64,000 nt of DNA. It comes from Thermohalobaculum sp964475765 (GTDB lineage: Bacteria > Pseudomonadota > Alphaproteobacteria > Rhodobacterales > Rhodobacteraceae). Below, piece after piece: positions 53,248 to 61,961 of this stretch. A program made the position numbers and the translations under genes. Below the pieces are notes generated by a model that saw only the letters and a list, made by a program, of their open reading frames with translations, searched no databases and was not told where the DNA came from. The stretch spans positions 10,975-74,974 of the forward strand of contig CAYYZH010000002.1 in NCBI GenBank assembly GCA_964475765.1, read 5' to 3'. Position 1 is the first letter of the stretch; each line of letters starts with the position of its first letter.

Positions 53248-56200
53248 TCAACTCACCCCGTCGAACACATAGATATGCGTCGCTGCCGGGCTGATCGTTG
53301 CCTTCAGTGCCGGAAAGACCGGTGTCATGCTGGTCTGGTGGATCTGGATATCCTTCGCCTCGGGCTCTGATCCCACAGGCGCCACATTGTGCGACGTATA
53401 GTGATGGTTGGGGTCAAGCGCCACGTCGAAGGCATAGCGGGTCAGGCTGGAAGCGCTCGCAAAGGGCAGTTGGATATTCAAACTACGCACCCCGTTGTCG
53501 TTCGCATTAAACAACGGGTCGGCGGCATCGATCTCGTCGAAAGGCAGCGTGGCCGACGTCACGATATAGCACACCCGATTGCCGTTCCTGGTCTGCCAAA
53601 CCCGAACGCTGGGCGCGTCATAGACATCCGGCTCGTTGCCTTGACCCGGCACAAACTGAACCGGGACCTTGAGATTGGCGACCCGGCGCACCTCGCCCAC
53701 ACACTCCTCGTTGATCAGCTTGAGCATCTGGAAGAACGGATAGTCCGCCCCGCCCTGATCCCATGTGGCATGCGTTGACCAGTAATCGCCTTTCTTGAAC
53801 CCGAAAATATCGAGGTCATCGAAGCCCGCCTCCCAGGCAACCATGAAGTTGGCGACATTGCCCGCAGCGCCTGAAATCGATTTGGTCGTGCGTTCCTGTT
53901 CGTACTCGTCCTGCGCGGTGACCACGACGCCGTTAAGACCGTTGAGGTTATACCCGGGCCCGCCCTCATAGGTGAACATGAAATGGCCGTTGCCGCCGTT
54001 TTCAACCTTGTTTGCCTCGGCCAGCCCGTTGTCGACATAAAAGCCGCGCAATGAAGCGAAGTTGAGCAACTGAAAATACCCTTCCGGGTTTTGCAGCGGC
54101 GTGCCGTAGTCGAGCTCCCAGCCCGCAAGATATTTCGCGATCCCGGTCCCGGTCTTCAGGCCCATATCCTCAGCGGGCACATGGGCCCAGGCCCCCTCTG
54201 CCCATTGCGGAATTGTGTGGAACCCCCCGATCGCCCATTCCATGCGGTTCTCCACATCAGCCGTCCAGTGGGGCGAGGAGCGCATGATCGATTTGAGGTA
54301 GTTGACCCAGAGCTGGTAGTACTCACCGCCCGCGTAATTGGCACCGGTCACGCTGTCGGTGATGGTGTCGGTGATGACAAAGGACCACGGCCGGAAAAGC
54401 TGGTTCCAGGGCTCGCACATCCATTCCCAGCGCCAGCGCGGAAAGGCGGTGTGCCAGGGATCGCTTCGGCCCAGAGCGACCCGCTTGTCGGCCCACTGTC
54501 CGGCCCCGGCCGGGGCAAACAGGAACTCCATGAGATCAAGGATCTCCTGCTCCGTCAGGCTCGGGTCGAGCGTGACATAGCAAAGCTCCCCGCCCGTGTT
54601 CAGCAGGTTGTTGAGCTGCACCGTAATGGTCGCGCCGCCCGTGCGTGTCTCCTTGCGACCTGCAGACCCGCCTTCGCCCGCCGGGTTGGTCAGACCGTCC
54701 AGGGTGAACCCTCGATTTGAGCAAAGCGAGTTTGCCTGAAGCCTGTGGCCGTAGATGTTGCCGTGCTGGGCCAGATCCGTGGCCTTCATTTCATAGGGCT
54801 TCGCCACACTGTCCAGAAGGTACAACAGCGGATTGGCGACGTTGTAGACAACGCCGTTCGCATCCGAGGTGAGCGCCAGGCGCCAGATCGAGATTTGCGA
54901 GCCCGTGGCATGCAGGGCGGCAGGCTGGAAATCGAACGTGAACTGTTGCCAGTCCGTCGTCACGTTGAATGTGCCCTGCGGGTTCACGCCATCCTTGAGA
55001 TCGGGGTTGAACGTGAGCGTGCGCGGCTCGGAAGCCTTGAGCCAGATCGACAACCGATAGGTTTGCGAGGGATCGAGCACCTCATAGAAGCTCTGCTCTA
55101 TGGACGCCGCCCAGGCCCGGCCCAGCGTGAATGATTTCGAGTTGTTCAGCGTCACCTCAAGCGAGTGCGAGCCGATCCCGGGATGGTCATTGACCAGTCG
55201 CCAGTCGATGTCGGGATCCTCGTCCGGCATCACATCGGGCACGGCATGCAGGGACCGGAAATCCGCGCGCCCGTCTTCCAGGGTCCAGATCCGGGGCGAG
55301 ACCCAGTTGATCGACGGCCGCGTCACGGTCTTGCGGATATAGATCTTGTCGGTTTGGGTCTGGACCTGCGTGCCGCCATCGTCTTCGAGATCGATGAACA
55401 CGCCGGTATGACCCGCCGGGTCGGTGTCGGACTGAAAGATGACATAGCCGTCCGCGCCGGCGACCGGATCCCAGCTCAACAGCACGGACGAGCCGTTGCC
55501 CTGCGCTGTCGCGGTGAGGTTGGTGGGCGCGGCCAGTCCGGTGTTCTGGCTGAACCCGACCGTCGAGATCGGTGTTGTGCCCCCTGAGCTGCCGGTATTG
55601 GTGAGCACCGATGGCGTGGTGTAGGAGATGTGCGCCGTCTGACCCCATTGCAGGCTGCCCTGCACGACAGCGGCCACCCCGAAATGGATCGTGTGATTGG
55701 GCTTGGTGAAAACAAAGAAGCCCACCGTGAAACTTGTGCCGGTGATCAGGGGCGTATTGCCCGCACCGATGCGCTGACCGGAGGCCAGCGTCGTCTTCCA
55801 GTCATTGACGACATGGCTCACGACCCGGCTCTCGCGCACAAGCTGCAATGCGCCGTTGGTCGCACGATAGACCTGCGCGATGGATGGGTTGAGCGGCTCA
55901 TCGTCCAGCGCGCCGCCCGCAATCAGATCGAAATTGGTAAGCTTGTTGAAATGGGCATGAATACGGTTGCCCGCGATCTGTGTGATATCGGCGGGATCCA
56001 GCCGCTCAGAATAGCGGCACGGCGCATAGCCCCCGGCGAACCGGGTGCCGTTCCCAAAGTCCGAGGCCATGTTGTACTGGATGCCACACATGCGATCGCT
56101 CAGGACCGCATCCTGCGCATAGTAGACCGCATCCTCGGCGGGCGCCACGGGCGCCACGAAATCGCCTGTGGCCTGCTGCGCTGCGCTGCCGTCTTCCGAG

Positions 56201-56253
56201 GCCGAGACCGTGGCCTGGCCGGTCGGGAATCCATCCAGTTTGATCGTCGCCAT
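53248..56253 (-). CDS. Large multidomain protein with FN3 and glycosidase-like TIM barrel
   Basis: 1001 residues, no signal peptide. The N-terminal 250 residues are unassigned. An FN3-like domain (PTNLTATAQGNGSSVLLSWD) and a carbohydrate-binding-like jelly roll (SHSLEVTLNNSKSFTLGRAW to IWRLALTSD) follow. The C-terminal half looks like a clan-A glycosidase: WEWMCEPWNQLFRPWSF with an E near 615 and HFMFTYEGGPGYNLNG with an E near 762 fit acid/base and nucleophile positions. It may be a polysaccharide-active fibre tip or a self-processing EPS enzyme. It is the last gene of a three-gene operon, starting 10 nt after the upstream stop. Confidence 0.7.
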   Translation of the reverse strand: MATIKLDGFPTGQATVSASEDGSAAQQATGDFVAPVAPAEDAVYYAQDAVLSDRMCGIQYNMASDFGNGTRFAGGYAPCRYSERLDPADITQIAGNRIHAHFNKLTNFDLIAGGALDDEPLNPSIAQVYRATNGALQLVRESRVVSHVVNDWKTTLASGQRIGAGNTPLITGTSFTVGFFVFTKPNHTIHFGVAAVVQGSLQWGQTAHISYTTPSVLTNTGSSGGTTPISTVGFSQNTGLAAPTNLTATAQGNGSSVLLSWDPVAGADGYVIFQSDTDPAGHTGVFIDLEDDGGTQVQTQTDKIYIRKTVTRPSINWVSPRIWTLEDGRADFRSLHAVPDVMPDEDPDIDWRLVNDHPGIGSHSLEVTLNNSKSFTLGRAWAASIEQSFYEVLDPSQTYRLSIWLKASEPRTLTFNPDLKDGVNPQGTFNVTTDWQQFTFDFQPAALHATGSQISIWRLALTSDANGVVYNVANPLLYLLDSVAKPYEMKATDLAQHGNIYGHRLQANSLCSNRGFTLDGLTNPAGEGGSAGRKETRTGGATITVQLNNLLNTGGELCYVTLDPSLTEQEILDLMEFLFAPAGAGQWADKRVALGRSDPWHTAFPRWRWEWMCEPWNQLFRPWSFVITDTITDSVTGANYAGGEYYQLWVNYLKSIMRSSPHWTADVENRMEWAIGGFHTIPQWAEGAWAHVPAEDMGLKTGTGIAKYLAGWELDYGTPLQNPEGYFQLLNFASLRGFYVDNGLAEANKVENGGNGHFMFTYEGGPGYNLNGLNGVVVTAQDEYEQERTTKSISGAAGNVANFMVAWEAGFDDLDIFGFKKGDYWSTHATWDQGGADYPFFQMLKLINEECVGEVRRVANLKVPVQFVPGQGNEPDVYDAPSVRVWQTRNGNRVCYIVTSATLPFDEIDAADPLFNANDNGVRSLNIQLPFASASSLTRYAFDVALDPNHHYTSHNVAPVGSEPEAKDIQIHQTSMTPVFPALKATISPAATHIYVFDGVS

Positions 56254-56263
56254 GATGCGCCCC

Positions 56264-58624
56264 TCAGCTTGCGATATCGCTCGGCGTGCCGGTGACAGTG
56301 ATGCCGGTGCCGATCAGGTTGTTGCCGGCGGCCCACTGATCCGCGAAGCCATTGATGAAAAGGTCGAAGTCGACGCCCCCGATGTTCAGCGCACCGCCCG
56401 AGATGGCGGGGAGCAGATCCTTCGGGCGATAGTTCAGCTCAGGGTCGGCATTCGGGCCGTCGAAAAGCTCGGCGGCCAGAAGCGCCGGATTGGCCGGCAC
56501 GTCATTGCCCGCATAAAGCAGCCATTGCTGGAGCTCGGCCTGAACCGCCGGGCTGGACCCGACACCGCCGAAATTGAACTGCGTGTTCTGATAGGGCGAG
56601 AGCCCGGTATCGGCCCAGCTCGCGACGATCGAGCCGTTCATCCAGACCTGCGCCGTATCTGCGCCAGGCAGCCCGCCGTCGAGATCCATCGCGAAGATGA
56701 CCGACAGCGGCGCACCATCGGGGACAAAGGCACCCTGATTGCCGCGCCCGGTCGAAGCGCCTCCGCCAGAGGGGGTGAGGAACTCGAAGACGGTCGTGCC
56801 GTTGAAGATCTTCTTGAACGAGAAGAAGCGGGAGAAGATGTACTGCCCGCCATTGGCCGTCACCGCGTTGTCGGGCAGGATCCGGAAGGCCAGCACGCGC
56901 CGGCGCGATGCGGCATTCTCGAGAGGGTCGAGCCTGAGATTGGTGGTGGTGTCGAGCAGGACCCGGGCCGGGAACGGGATCGGCACGGCATCGATCAGAC
57001 CAGTGCGCTGGCCTGCGCCGGTGGTCGCGGTCTCGATCAGGCGCACTCCGAAGGTCGCGTCGATCGCGGTCTGGGTATACGTGCTCCCGAAAACCGTCCC
57101 GGCACCGGCGGCCTGCGGCTGCCATTCATAGGTCAGGAGCGGCGCGCCGCCGGCCTCGTCATAGATCCAGAGACCAGGCTGGACCGTCAGCTGATTGCCC
57201 GCGCCCTGTACGCCCTCGGCGGCGACGGGCACCAGATTGACCGGGCCAGCGGCGAGATCAGCCAAGGCGATGGTGTAGCTCCCGGCATATACCGCCGGGC
57301 TCACGACATCGATGTCGAGGCTCGCAGCGCCAGCACCGACCGTGATCGTGACCCCGCCGCTGCCGCCAGTGACCTGAAAGGTGCTGACTGTCGGCGTCGC
57401 ACCGGCACTGGCAGAGAACGCGCCGGTGCCGATCCCGTTGACCGCGGCGACCCGGTAGGTGTGGGTCACACCGTTGGTCAGCCCTGTATCGGTGAAGGTC
57501 GTGGCCGTGCCCGCCCCGTCCGCGATCTGGGCAAAGCTGCCGGATCCGATGCTCCGCTCGATGATGTAGTCGGTCAGCGCCGAGCCGCCGGTGCCGGGCA
57601 CGGTCCAGTTCAGCACGATCTGTCCGTCGCCGGGGGCCGCCACCAGTCCCGTGACCTGCTCTGGCACGCTGGTCGAGGCGGCCGGGGTCGCGCTGGCGGT
57701 TGCCGAGACCGGCCCGGTCAGACCGGCCCCGTTGCGGGCGGCGATGCGATACTCATAGGTGGTGCCGTTTGTCACTCCGGTATCGGTGAAGACCGTGGCA
57801 AGGCCTCCCCCGCCCGCGATGGCGGCAAAGGTCCCGCCGCTGATCCGGCGCTCGATGATGTAATCGGTCAGCGCCGCGCTGCCGGGATCGGCGGGCGCAG
57901 TCCAGACGAGCGTCACCTGGCCGTCGCCGGAGGTGGCACCAAGACCCGTGACCTGACCCGGAGCGGTCGCGCCGCCGCCAGCCCCGGCGGTGCGCCAGTC
58001 CGCATGTCCGAGAGCGGCATCGATGGCGGCCACGATCTCGGGGCCGGTGAGATTGACCTCGGCGCCCGCGGCGATGCCGCCCAGCTTCGTGCGCTCGGCG
58101 GAAGTGATCAGAGCCGCATCGCCGGGCTGGATGGCGGTACCTGCCAGCGTGCCTTGTGCAGACGTAGCGAAATCGCCTGCATCCGACATGGCGGCGCTTC
58201 CAAGCCCTGTCACATCCCCGGCCGGGATCTGCGCGCCGGGCTGCAGGGCGGTGCCCGCCAGCACGCCCTGGGCCGCGGTTGCGAAGGCCGAGGCCTCCGA
58301 CGCTGCGGCAGAGCCTGCATCCATGATGTCGGCCAGCACATGGTCGTGGACGAAGGCCGCCGCCCCGATATCGCCGGGCAGGGCCGGGATCACCGGCTGG
58401 CCCGTCAGGTCGCCATAGGCGCCCGAGGTGGCCACCGGCGCGAGGCCCGAGACCTCGCCCGCATCATGGCCGTGCGGCGCCGGCGCCTCGCCAAGAAAGC
58501 GGGTGCTGTCCGCCAGATCGGTGGCGATGCTTCGCAGATCCGCCTCCGAGATGGCACCGGTATCGTTGTCCGGCAGCAGGGTCGTGATGTCAGTCAGCAG
58601 CGCGGTGCGCGTCTTCTGGGGCAT
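56264..58624 (-). CDS. Phage-tail-fibre-like protein with two FN3 domains
   Basis: 786 residues, no signal peptide. The N-terminus MPQKTRTALLTDITTLLPDN followed by ISEADLRSIATDLADS matches the start of phage and GTA tail-fibre proteins. A helical low-complexity stretch (FATAAQGVLAGTALQPG, repeated as FATSAQGTLAGTAIQPG) comes next. Two FN3 modules (about 240-320 and 335-420) each contain ALTDYIIER and TDTG.TNG. The C-terminus has a lectin/LamG-like jelly roll (VIFAMDLDGGLPGADTAQVW). It overlaps the upstream gene by one base, so the three genes are one operon. Probable role: a surface or phage-like adhesive fibre. Confidence 0.7.
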   Translation of the reverse strand: MPQKTRTALLTDITTLLPDNDTGAISEADLRSIATDLADSTRFLGEAPAPHGHDAGEVSGLAPVATSGAYGDLTGQPVIPALPGDIGAAAFVHDHVLADIMDAGSAAASEASAFATAAQGVLAGTALQPGAQIPAGDVTGLGSAAMSDAGDFATSAQGTLAGTAIQPGDAALITSAERTKLGGIAAGAEVNLTGPEIVAAIDAALGHADWRTAGAGGGATAPGQVTGLGATSGDGQVTLVWTAPADPGSAALTDYIIERRISGGTFAAIAGGGGLATVFTDTGVTNGTTYEYRIAARNGAGLTGPVSATASATPAASTSVPEQVTGLVAAPGDGQIVLNWTVPGTGGSALTDYIIERSIGSGSFAQIADGAGTATTFTDTGLTNGVTHTYRVAAVNGIGTGAFSASAGATPTVSTFQVTGGSGGVTITVGAGAASLDIDVVSPAVYAGSYTIALADLAAGPVNLVPVAAEGVQGAGNQLTVQPGLWIYDEAGGAPLLTYEWQPQAAGAGTVFGSTYTQTAIDATFGVRLIETATTGAGQRTGLIDAVPIPFPARVLLDTTTNLRLDPLENAASRRRVLAFRILPDNAVTANGGQYIFSRFFSFKKIFNGTTVFEFLTPSGGGASTGRGNQGAFVPDGAPLSVIFAMDLDGGLPGADTAQVWMNGSIVASWADTGLSPYQNTQFNFGGVGSSPAVQAELQQWLLYAGNDVPANPALLAAELFDGPNADPELNYRPKDLLPAISGGALNIGGVDFDLFINGFADQWAAGNNLIGTGITVTGTPSDIAS

Positions 58625-59412
58625 CAGGCAGCCCTCCTGAATCCATGTGAAAATCCGGACGAGAAACCGCCGGTCCCGGCCGCGGCGGCGATGTTCAGCA
58701 TCAGACCGGTCTGGGCGGACCCGCCGGGCGATGTCGCCTCGAGCAGCAGCACCGCACTCACGGCCCCTGTCGGCACGCCGGAGAGCACGCCAGAGCCGGG
58801 ATTGATCGCCAGTCCCTGCGGCAACAGATCCGAGCCCGGTGCCAGAGCGATCCCCAAAAACTTGCCTGTAGGATCGCCGGTCACGGCAAAGCCCGCTTTC
58901 AGGGAGAGCGGGCCTAAAGGATCACCCGCCCGGCCTTCCGCCGGGCCGAGAAGCCCCGTGACCTGCGGGAGCGGCAGGCGATAGCCGCGCACCTCGAGAA
59001 ACGCAGCCGCCGGGTCCGCGTTGATCACCGCGGCGGCAAACTCGATATCCGAGCCGACGGAATAGCTGTCCGGCACCGATGTGACGGCCAGATCGAACGG
59101 CGGGGACGAGGCCCCGGTCGCGGTCCTCAGCACACAGCCCGTGTAGAGATAGGCGCCATCACCCGGCGGGGCGGTCGCCACCAGCTGCGTCCCGGACGTG
59201 GTGAAATGATCGCCGCCCGCCACCCGGGGACCCAGCACCAGGTCCATGGCTTGGCCTGCGACCGTGCCGGCGATCCGGTCCGACAGAGCCAGCGCGGTCC
59301 CGGCCAGGGTCAGCGCCCCGATCCGGTACTCGAGAGAGCCCGTGACCACGGGAGAGCTGGCGGAAACGGCCAGCCCGCCCCCTATGGTCAGGGCAGTTGC
59401 CAGACCGATCAT
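58624..59412 (-). CDS. Fibre-associated protein with Ig-like (He_PIG) repeat
   Basis: 262 residues starting MIGLATALTIGGGLAVSASS, not a clear signal peptide. The middle is repeat-like and strand-rich. A putative Ig/cadherin-like He_PIG block (LAINPGSGVLSGVPTGAVSA) is at about 205-240, and the tail GGFSSGFSHGFRRAA is Gly/Ser-rich. It is first of the operon and its stop overlaps the next start. No enzyme motif is visible. Its company (tail-fibre-like and glycosidase-like proteins) suggests a structural adaptor; it was not recognised as a named family. Confidence 0.6.
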   Translation of the reverse strand: MIGLATALTIGGGLAVSASSPVVTGSLEYRIGALTLAGTALALSDRIAGTVAGQAMDLVLGPRVAGGDHFTTSGTQLVATAPPGDGAYLYTGCVLRTATGASSPPFDLAVTSVPDSYSVGSDIEFAAAVINADPAAAFLEVRGYRLPLPQVTGLLGPAEGRAGDPLGPLSLKAGFAVTGDPTGKFLGIALAPGSDLLPQGLAINPGSGVLSGVPTGAVSAVLLLEATSPGGSAQTGLMLNIAAAAGTGGFSSGFSHGFRRAA

Positions 59413-59757
59413 GCCGCGCCTCCCGGCCGGCGATCCGCCAAGGGATCAGCCGGCAGGCGGTGCCGCGTCGGGGCGGCGAAAGTTCTGAAAGCCTGTCTCG
59501 TGCACCAGCACATGGGCGTTTTTCCGCAGAATTTGCTCTGTTCAGTGGCCTCAAAGAATTCGCGGAGAAGATAGGCCCGGTCCCGGGACTGTTGCGGATC
59601 CCCGGGCAGGATCGCGCGCTGGGTCCCCGCCAAGTGGGCGAGCCCAGGCGTTCAGATGCCGTAAGGTCCTGATCTCAAAGCGTTCCCTGCGGCGTGCCCG
59701 GTGTGGCCTGCCGGTAGAACAGCGATCATCAGGGAGAGGGAGGGGGAATTTTTTGCA
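59413..59757. other. Intergenic region upstream of the fibre-like operon
   Basis: 345 nt with no supported gene; short frames here are compositional. It should contain the promoter of the minus-strand fibre operon, but none was recognised. Confidence 0.4.
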
Positions 59758-59803
59758 CCCGCCAGATCTCCGGCGGGGCATTTTCAGGTGCGCCTGAAGG
59801 CGC
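59758..59803 (-). terminator. Stem-loops downstream of the sugar transferase gene
   Basis: GCGCCT-GA-AGGCGC (59790-59803) and CCCGCC-N8-GGCGGG (59758-59777) lie 15-60 nt after the stop of the minus-strand gene. Neither is followed by a U-run, so termination is tentative. Confidence 0.35.
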
Positions 59804-59818
59804 GAGAGGAATCAGACC

Positions 59819-61348
59819 TCAGACGCTGCCCGTGCGGAACAGCACCACGCGCACGGTGCGCAAGAGGATCAGGAGATCGAGCCAGCACGACCAGTTGCGG
59901 GCATACCAGCGATCGAGACGCACGCGCTCGTCATGGCTGGTGTCCGACCGGCCCGAGACCTGCCAGAGCCCGGTGATCCCCGGCGTGCAGGCTTCGTAGT
60001 AGATGAAGTCGTCGCTCTCGGCATAGGCCCTGTCGCTGGGATAGCCATCCACTTCCGGGGCAATGATGGGACGCGGGCCGACAAGGCTCATATCGCCCAT
60101 GATCACATTCAGAAGCTGGGGCAGCTCATCAAGCGAGGTCTTGCGCAGGAACTGGCCGATCGGCGTGATCCGCGGATCGTTGCGCAGTTTCTGGTACATG
60201 TTCCACTCGGCACGTGCCGCCGGATCGGTGGCCAGAAGCTCGGTCAGACGCTCTTCGGCATCGGGGCGCATCGAGCGGAACTTGTAGCACCAGAACCGGC
60301 GTCCATTGCGGCCCACACGGAGCTGCTTGAAGAAGACCGGTCCGCCCTCGAACGACAGGAAGGCCGCGAATGTCAGAAGCACCGGCGCCAGAAGCAGCGT
60401 GATCAAAAGACCGGCCGCCAGATCGAAGCCACGCTTGACGAGACGCAGGGCCGCGATGCCCGGCGCGCTCGGGCGCATGTCCGCCATCACCGTATCGGCG
60501 CCGATCACCTTCTGCAGGCTCAGCCCGTTGCGGGCGAGACCGCGGAACGGCAGCACCACCGACCAGCTGCGTCCGGCCAGGTTCAAGAGCGCGATCGTGT
60601 CTTCGGCAGAGGAGATTTCCTCGGCGCTCGGTGCCAGCACCGTGACCACCCGGTAAGCGGGGATCCCGGAATTGCGGGCCAGACGGTCAAGCATCTGGTC
60701 CAGAAGCCGCGGATCGCGGGCGGCGATTTTCGAGAATTCGATGCTGCCAAGCAGTTTCACGGGGCCAGCCCGGCTTGCGCGCATCTCGTAGATCAGCTTG
60801 TCCGCCTCGACACCGGTGCCAATCAGAATCACGTGGCTGGTCATCGCCTGACGCACCATCGGCAGCGACCGGATCGCCATGCGGCCCAGAATGATCGAGG
60901 CGGCCATCAGGGGGTAGGCCCCGAGGAACCACAGCCGCGAAGTATGGTCATCCAGCGCGAATTGCAGCGTCGTATCGAACATGGCGATCAGCGCGACAGC
61001 GGCAAGGATGCGCCAGATCTCGTCCAGCTCCCAGCTGGCACGGCGGTAAAGTCCGCCAAAGGCAAAGACACCGACCAGCAATACGGCCAGCAGCACCAGA
61101 TCCTGGGCGCGGCCCGCAAGCATGGCCAGAACAGGCCCGCCAGTCAGACCGAGCAGATCGCGTGTGACATCGGAAATCAGTGCCCCGGCGGTGAAGCTCA
61201 GCGCGACACACGCGAGATCGACCAGCACCAGAAGGCAGGTAAGACGGAAACCCGTATGACCTTCGCGCCACCGTCTCGTTACGGACTGACGCCCCAGGCT
61301 GGTCGCGTCGATTCCATCCGAACGAAGGAAGGTTTCCGATAAAGACAT
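59819..61348 (-). CDS. Polyprenyl glycosylphosphotransferase (WbaP/ExoY type)
   Basis: 509 residues, GGAG nine bases before ATG 61348. Four N-terminal membrane helices (CLLVLVDLACVALSFTAGAL onward) and a CoA-binding-like Rossmann part (SHVILIGTGVEADKLIYEMR) precede the catalytic domain: KRGFDLAAGLLITLLLAPVL, GPVFFKQLRVGRNGRRFWCY, KFRSMRPDAE and LRKTSLDELPQLLNVIMGDM with SLVGPRP. It transfers the first sugar phosphate to undecaprenyl phosphate, starting each EPS repeat. It is transcribed alone, away from a 600-nt regulatory spacer. Confidence 0.95.
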   Translation of the reverse strand: MSLSETFLRSDGIDATSLGRQSVTRRWREGHTGFRLTCLLVLVDLACVALSFTAGALISDVTRDLLGLTGGPVLAMLAGRAQDLVLLAVLLVGVFAFGGLYRRASWELDEIWRILAAVALIAMFDTTLQFALDDHTSRLWFLGAYPLMAASIILGRMAIRSLPMVRQAMTSHVILIGTGVEADKLIYEMRASRAGPVKLLGSIEFSKIAARDPRLLDQMLDRLARNSGIPAYRVVTVLAPSAEEISSAEDTIALLNLAGRSWSVVLPFRGLARNGLSLQKVIGADTVMADMRPSAPGIAALRLVKRGFDLAAGLLITLLLAPVLLTFAAFLSFEGGPVFFKQLRVGRNGRRFWCYKFRSMRPDAEERLTELLATDPAARAEWNMYQKLRNDPRITPIGQFLRKTSLDELPQLLNVIMGDMSLVGPRPIIAPEVDGYPSDRAYAESDDFIYYEACTPGITGLWQVSGRSDTSHDERVRLDRWYARNWSCWLDLLILLRTVRVVLFRTGSV

Positions 61349-61838
61349 TTAGTTACGCTCCACAAACAAACACCTTGCGGGACCCGCTCAAACGACGCGC
61401 GGGAACTTCTAGGCGCTCCATACCCAAACAAGCACGACGGACATCTAGCCAGAATGCAAACAGCATGCCCGTCTCACTCTCGTTAACACAGTATATACCA
61501 CAAACCGCGAGCGCCAATCATCCTTTTCCACGCCGAGAAATCTTTTCGCAGGCGCACAAATTATGGTAAACGACGGTTTAAGTGGCAGTGTGCGTTTGAA
61601 GCCACAGTAGAACTTGGGAGAGCGGGGGCTTTGCCAGATCAACGCGAGATTGACCGATTCCTGCTGGGCGGATGCTCTGACGGCAGAATTCGGACAGTAT
61701 TGTGTTCTGTTTATGAATAGTCTCCTCTCACCTGCTTTAAAGACCACCTCCGGGAGCCAACTGTTCTGGGCTCGCCAAAAGTAGAATTTTCTTTGCGAAA
61801 AATGTCAAAAGTACAGAAGACCACATGTCAGTCATATT
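61349..61838. other. Divergent intergenic region, AT-rich
   Basis: Nearly 500 nt without a supported gene, more AT-rich than the flanking genes. It must hold the promoter of the sugar transferase gene and probably part of that of the RTX gene. Confidence 0.5.
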
Positions 61839-61891
61839 ATTTCGCATAAGGCGAAATTTCGCAGAATTTTTCGCATCTAGCAGCGAAATTT
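61839..61891. promoter_or_regulatory. Cluster of GCGAAA/TTTCGC inverted repeats
   Basis: ATTTCGC-ATAAG-GCGAAAT (61839-61857, perfect 7-bp arms), GCGAAATTTCGC (61851-61862, perfect palindrome) and TTTCGC-N8-GCGAAA (61869-61888) lie 70-120 nt before the GTG at 61962. Likely multiple binding sites of one regulator. Confidence 0.55.
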
Positions 61892-61961
61892 CTAGCCAAT
61901 CTCTCGAATCGCCCTGTAGGGGTCGTTCGACGAGGGGTGAACCAGTTTCTAAGAGGGTGTT

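Noticed and set aside
56168..58984. A 938-codon plus-strand open frame opposite the tail-fibre-like gene
   Set aside because: Antisense shadow; the minus strand shows FN3 repeats and overlapping start/stop operon structure.
59551..59781. Short open frames between the fibre operon and the sugar transferase
   Set aside because: No ribosome-binding site, no recognisable family and arginine-rich composition typical of spurious frames.
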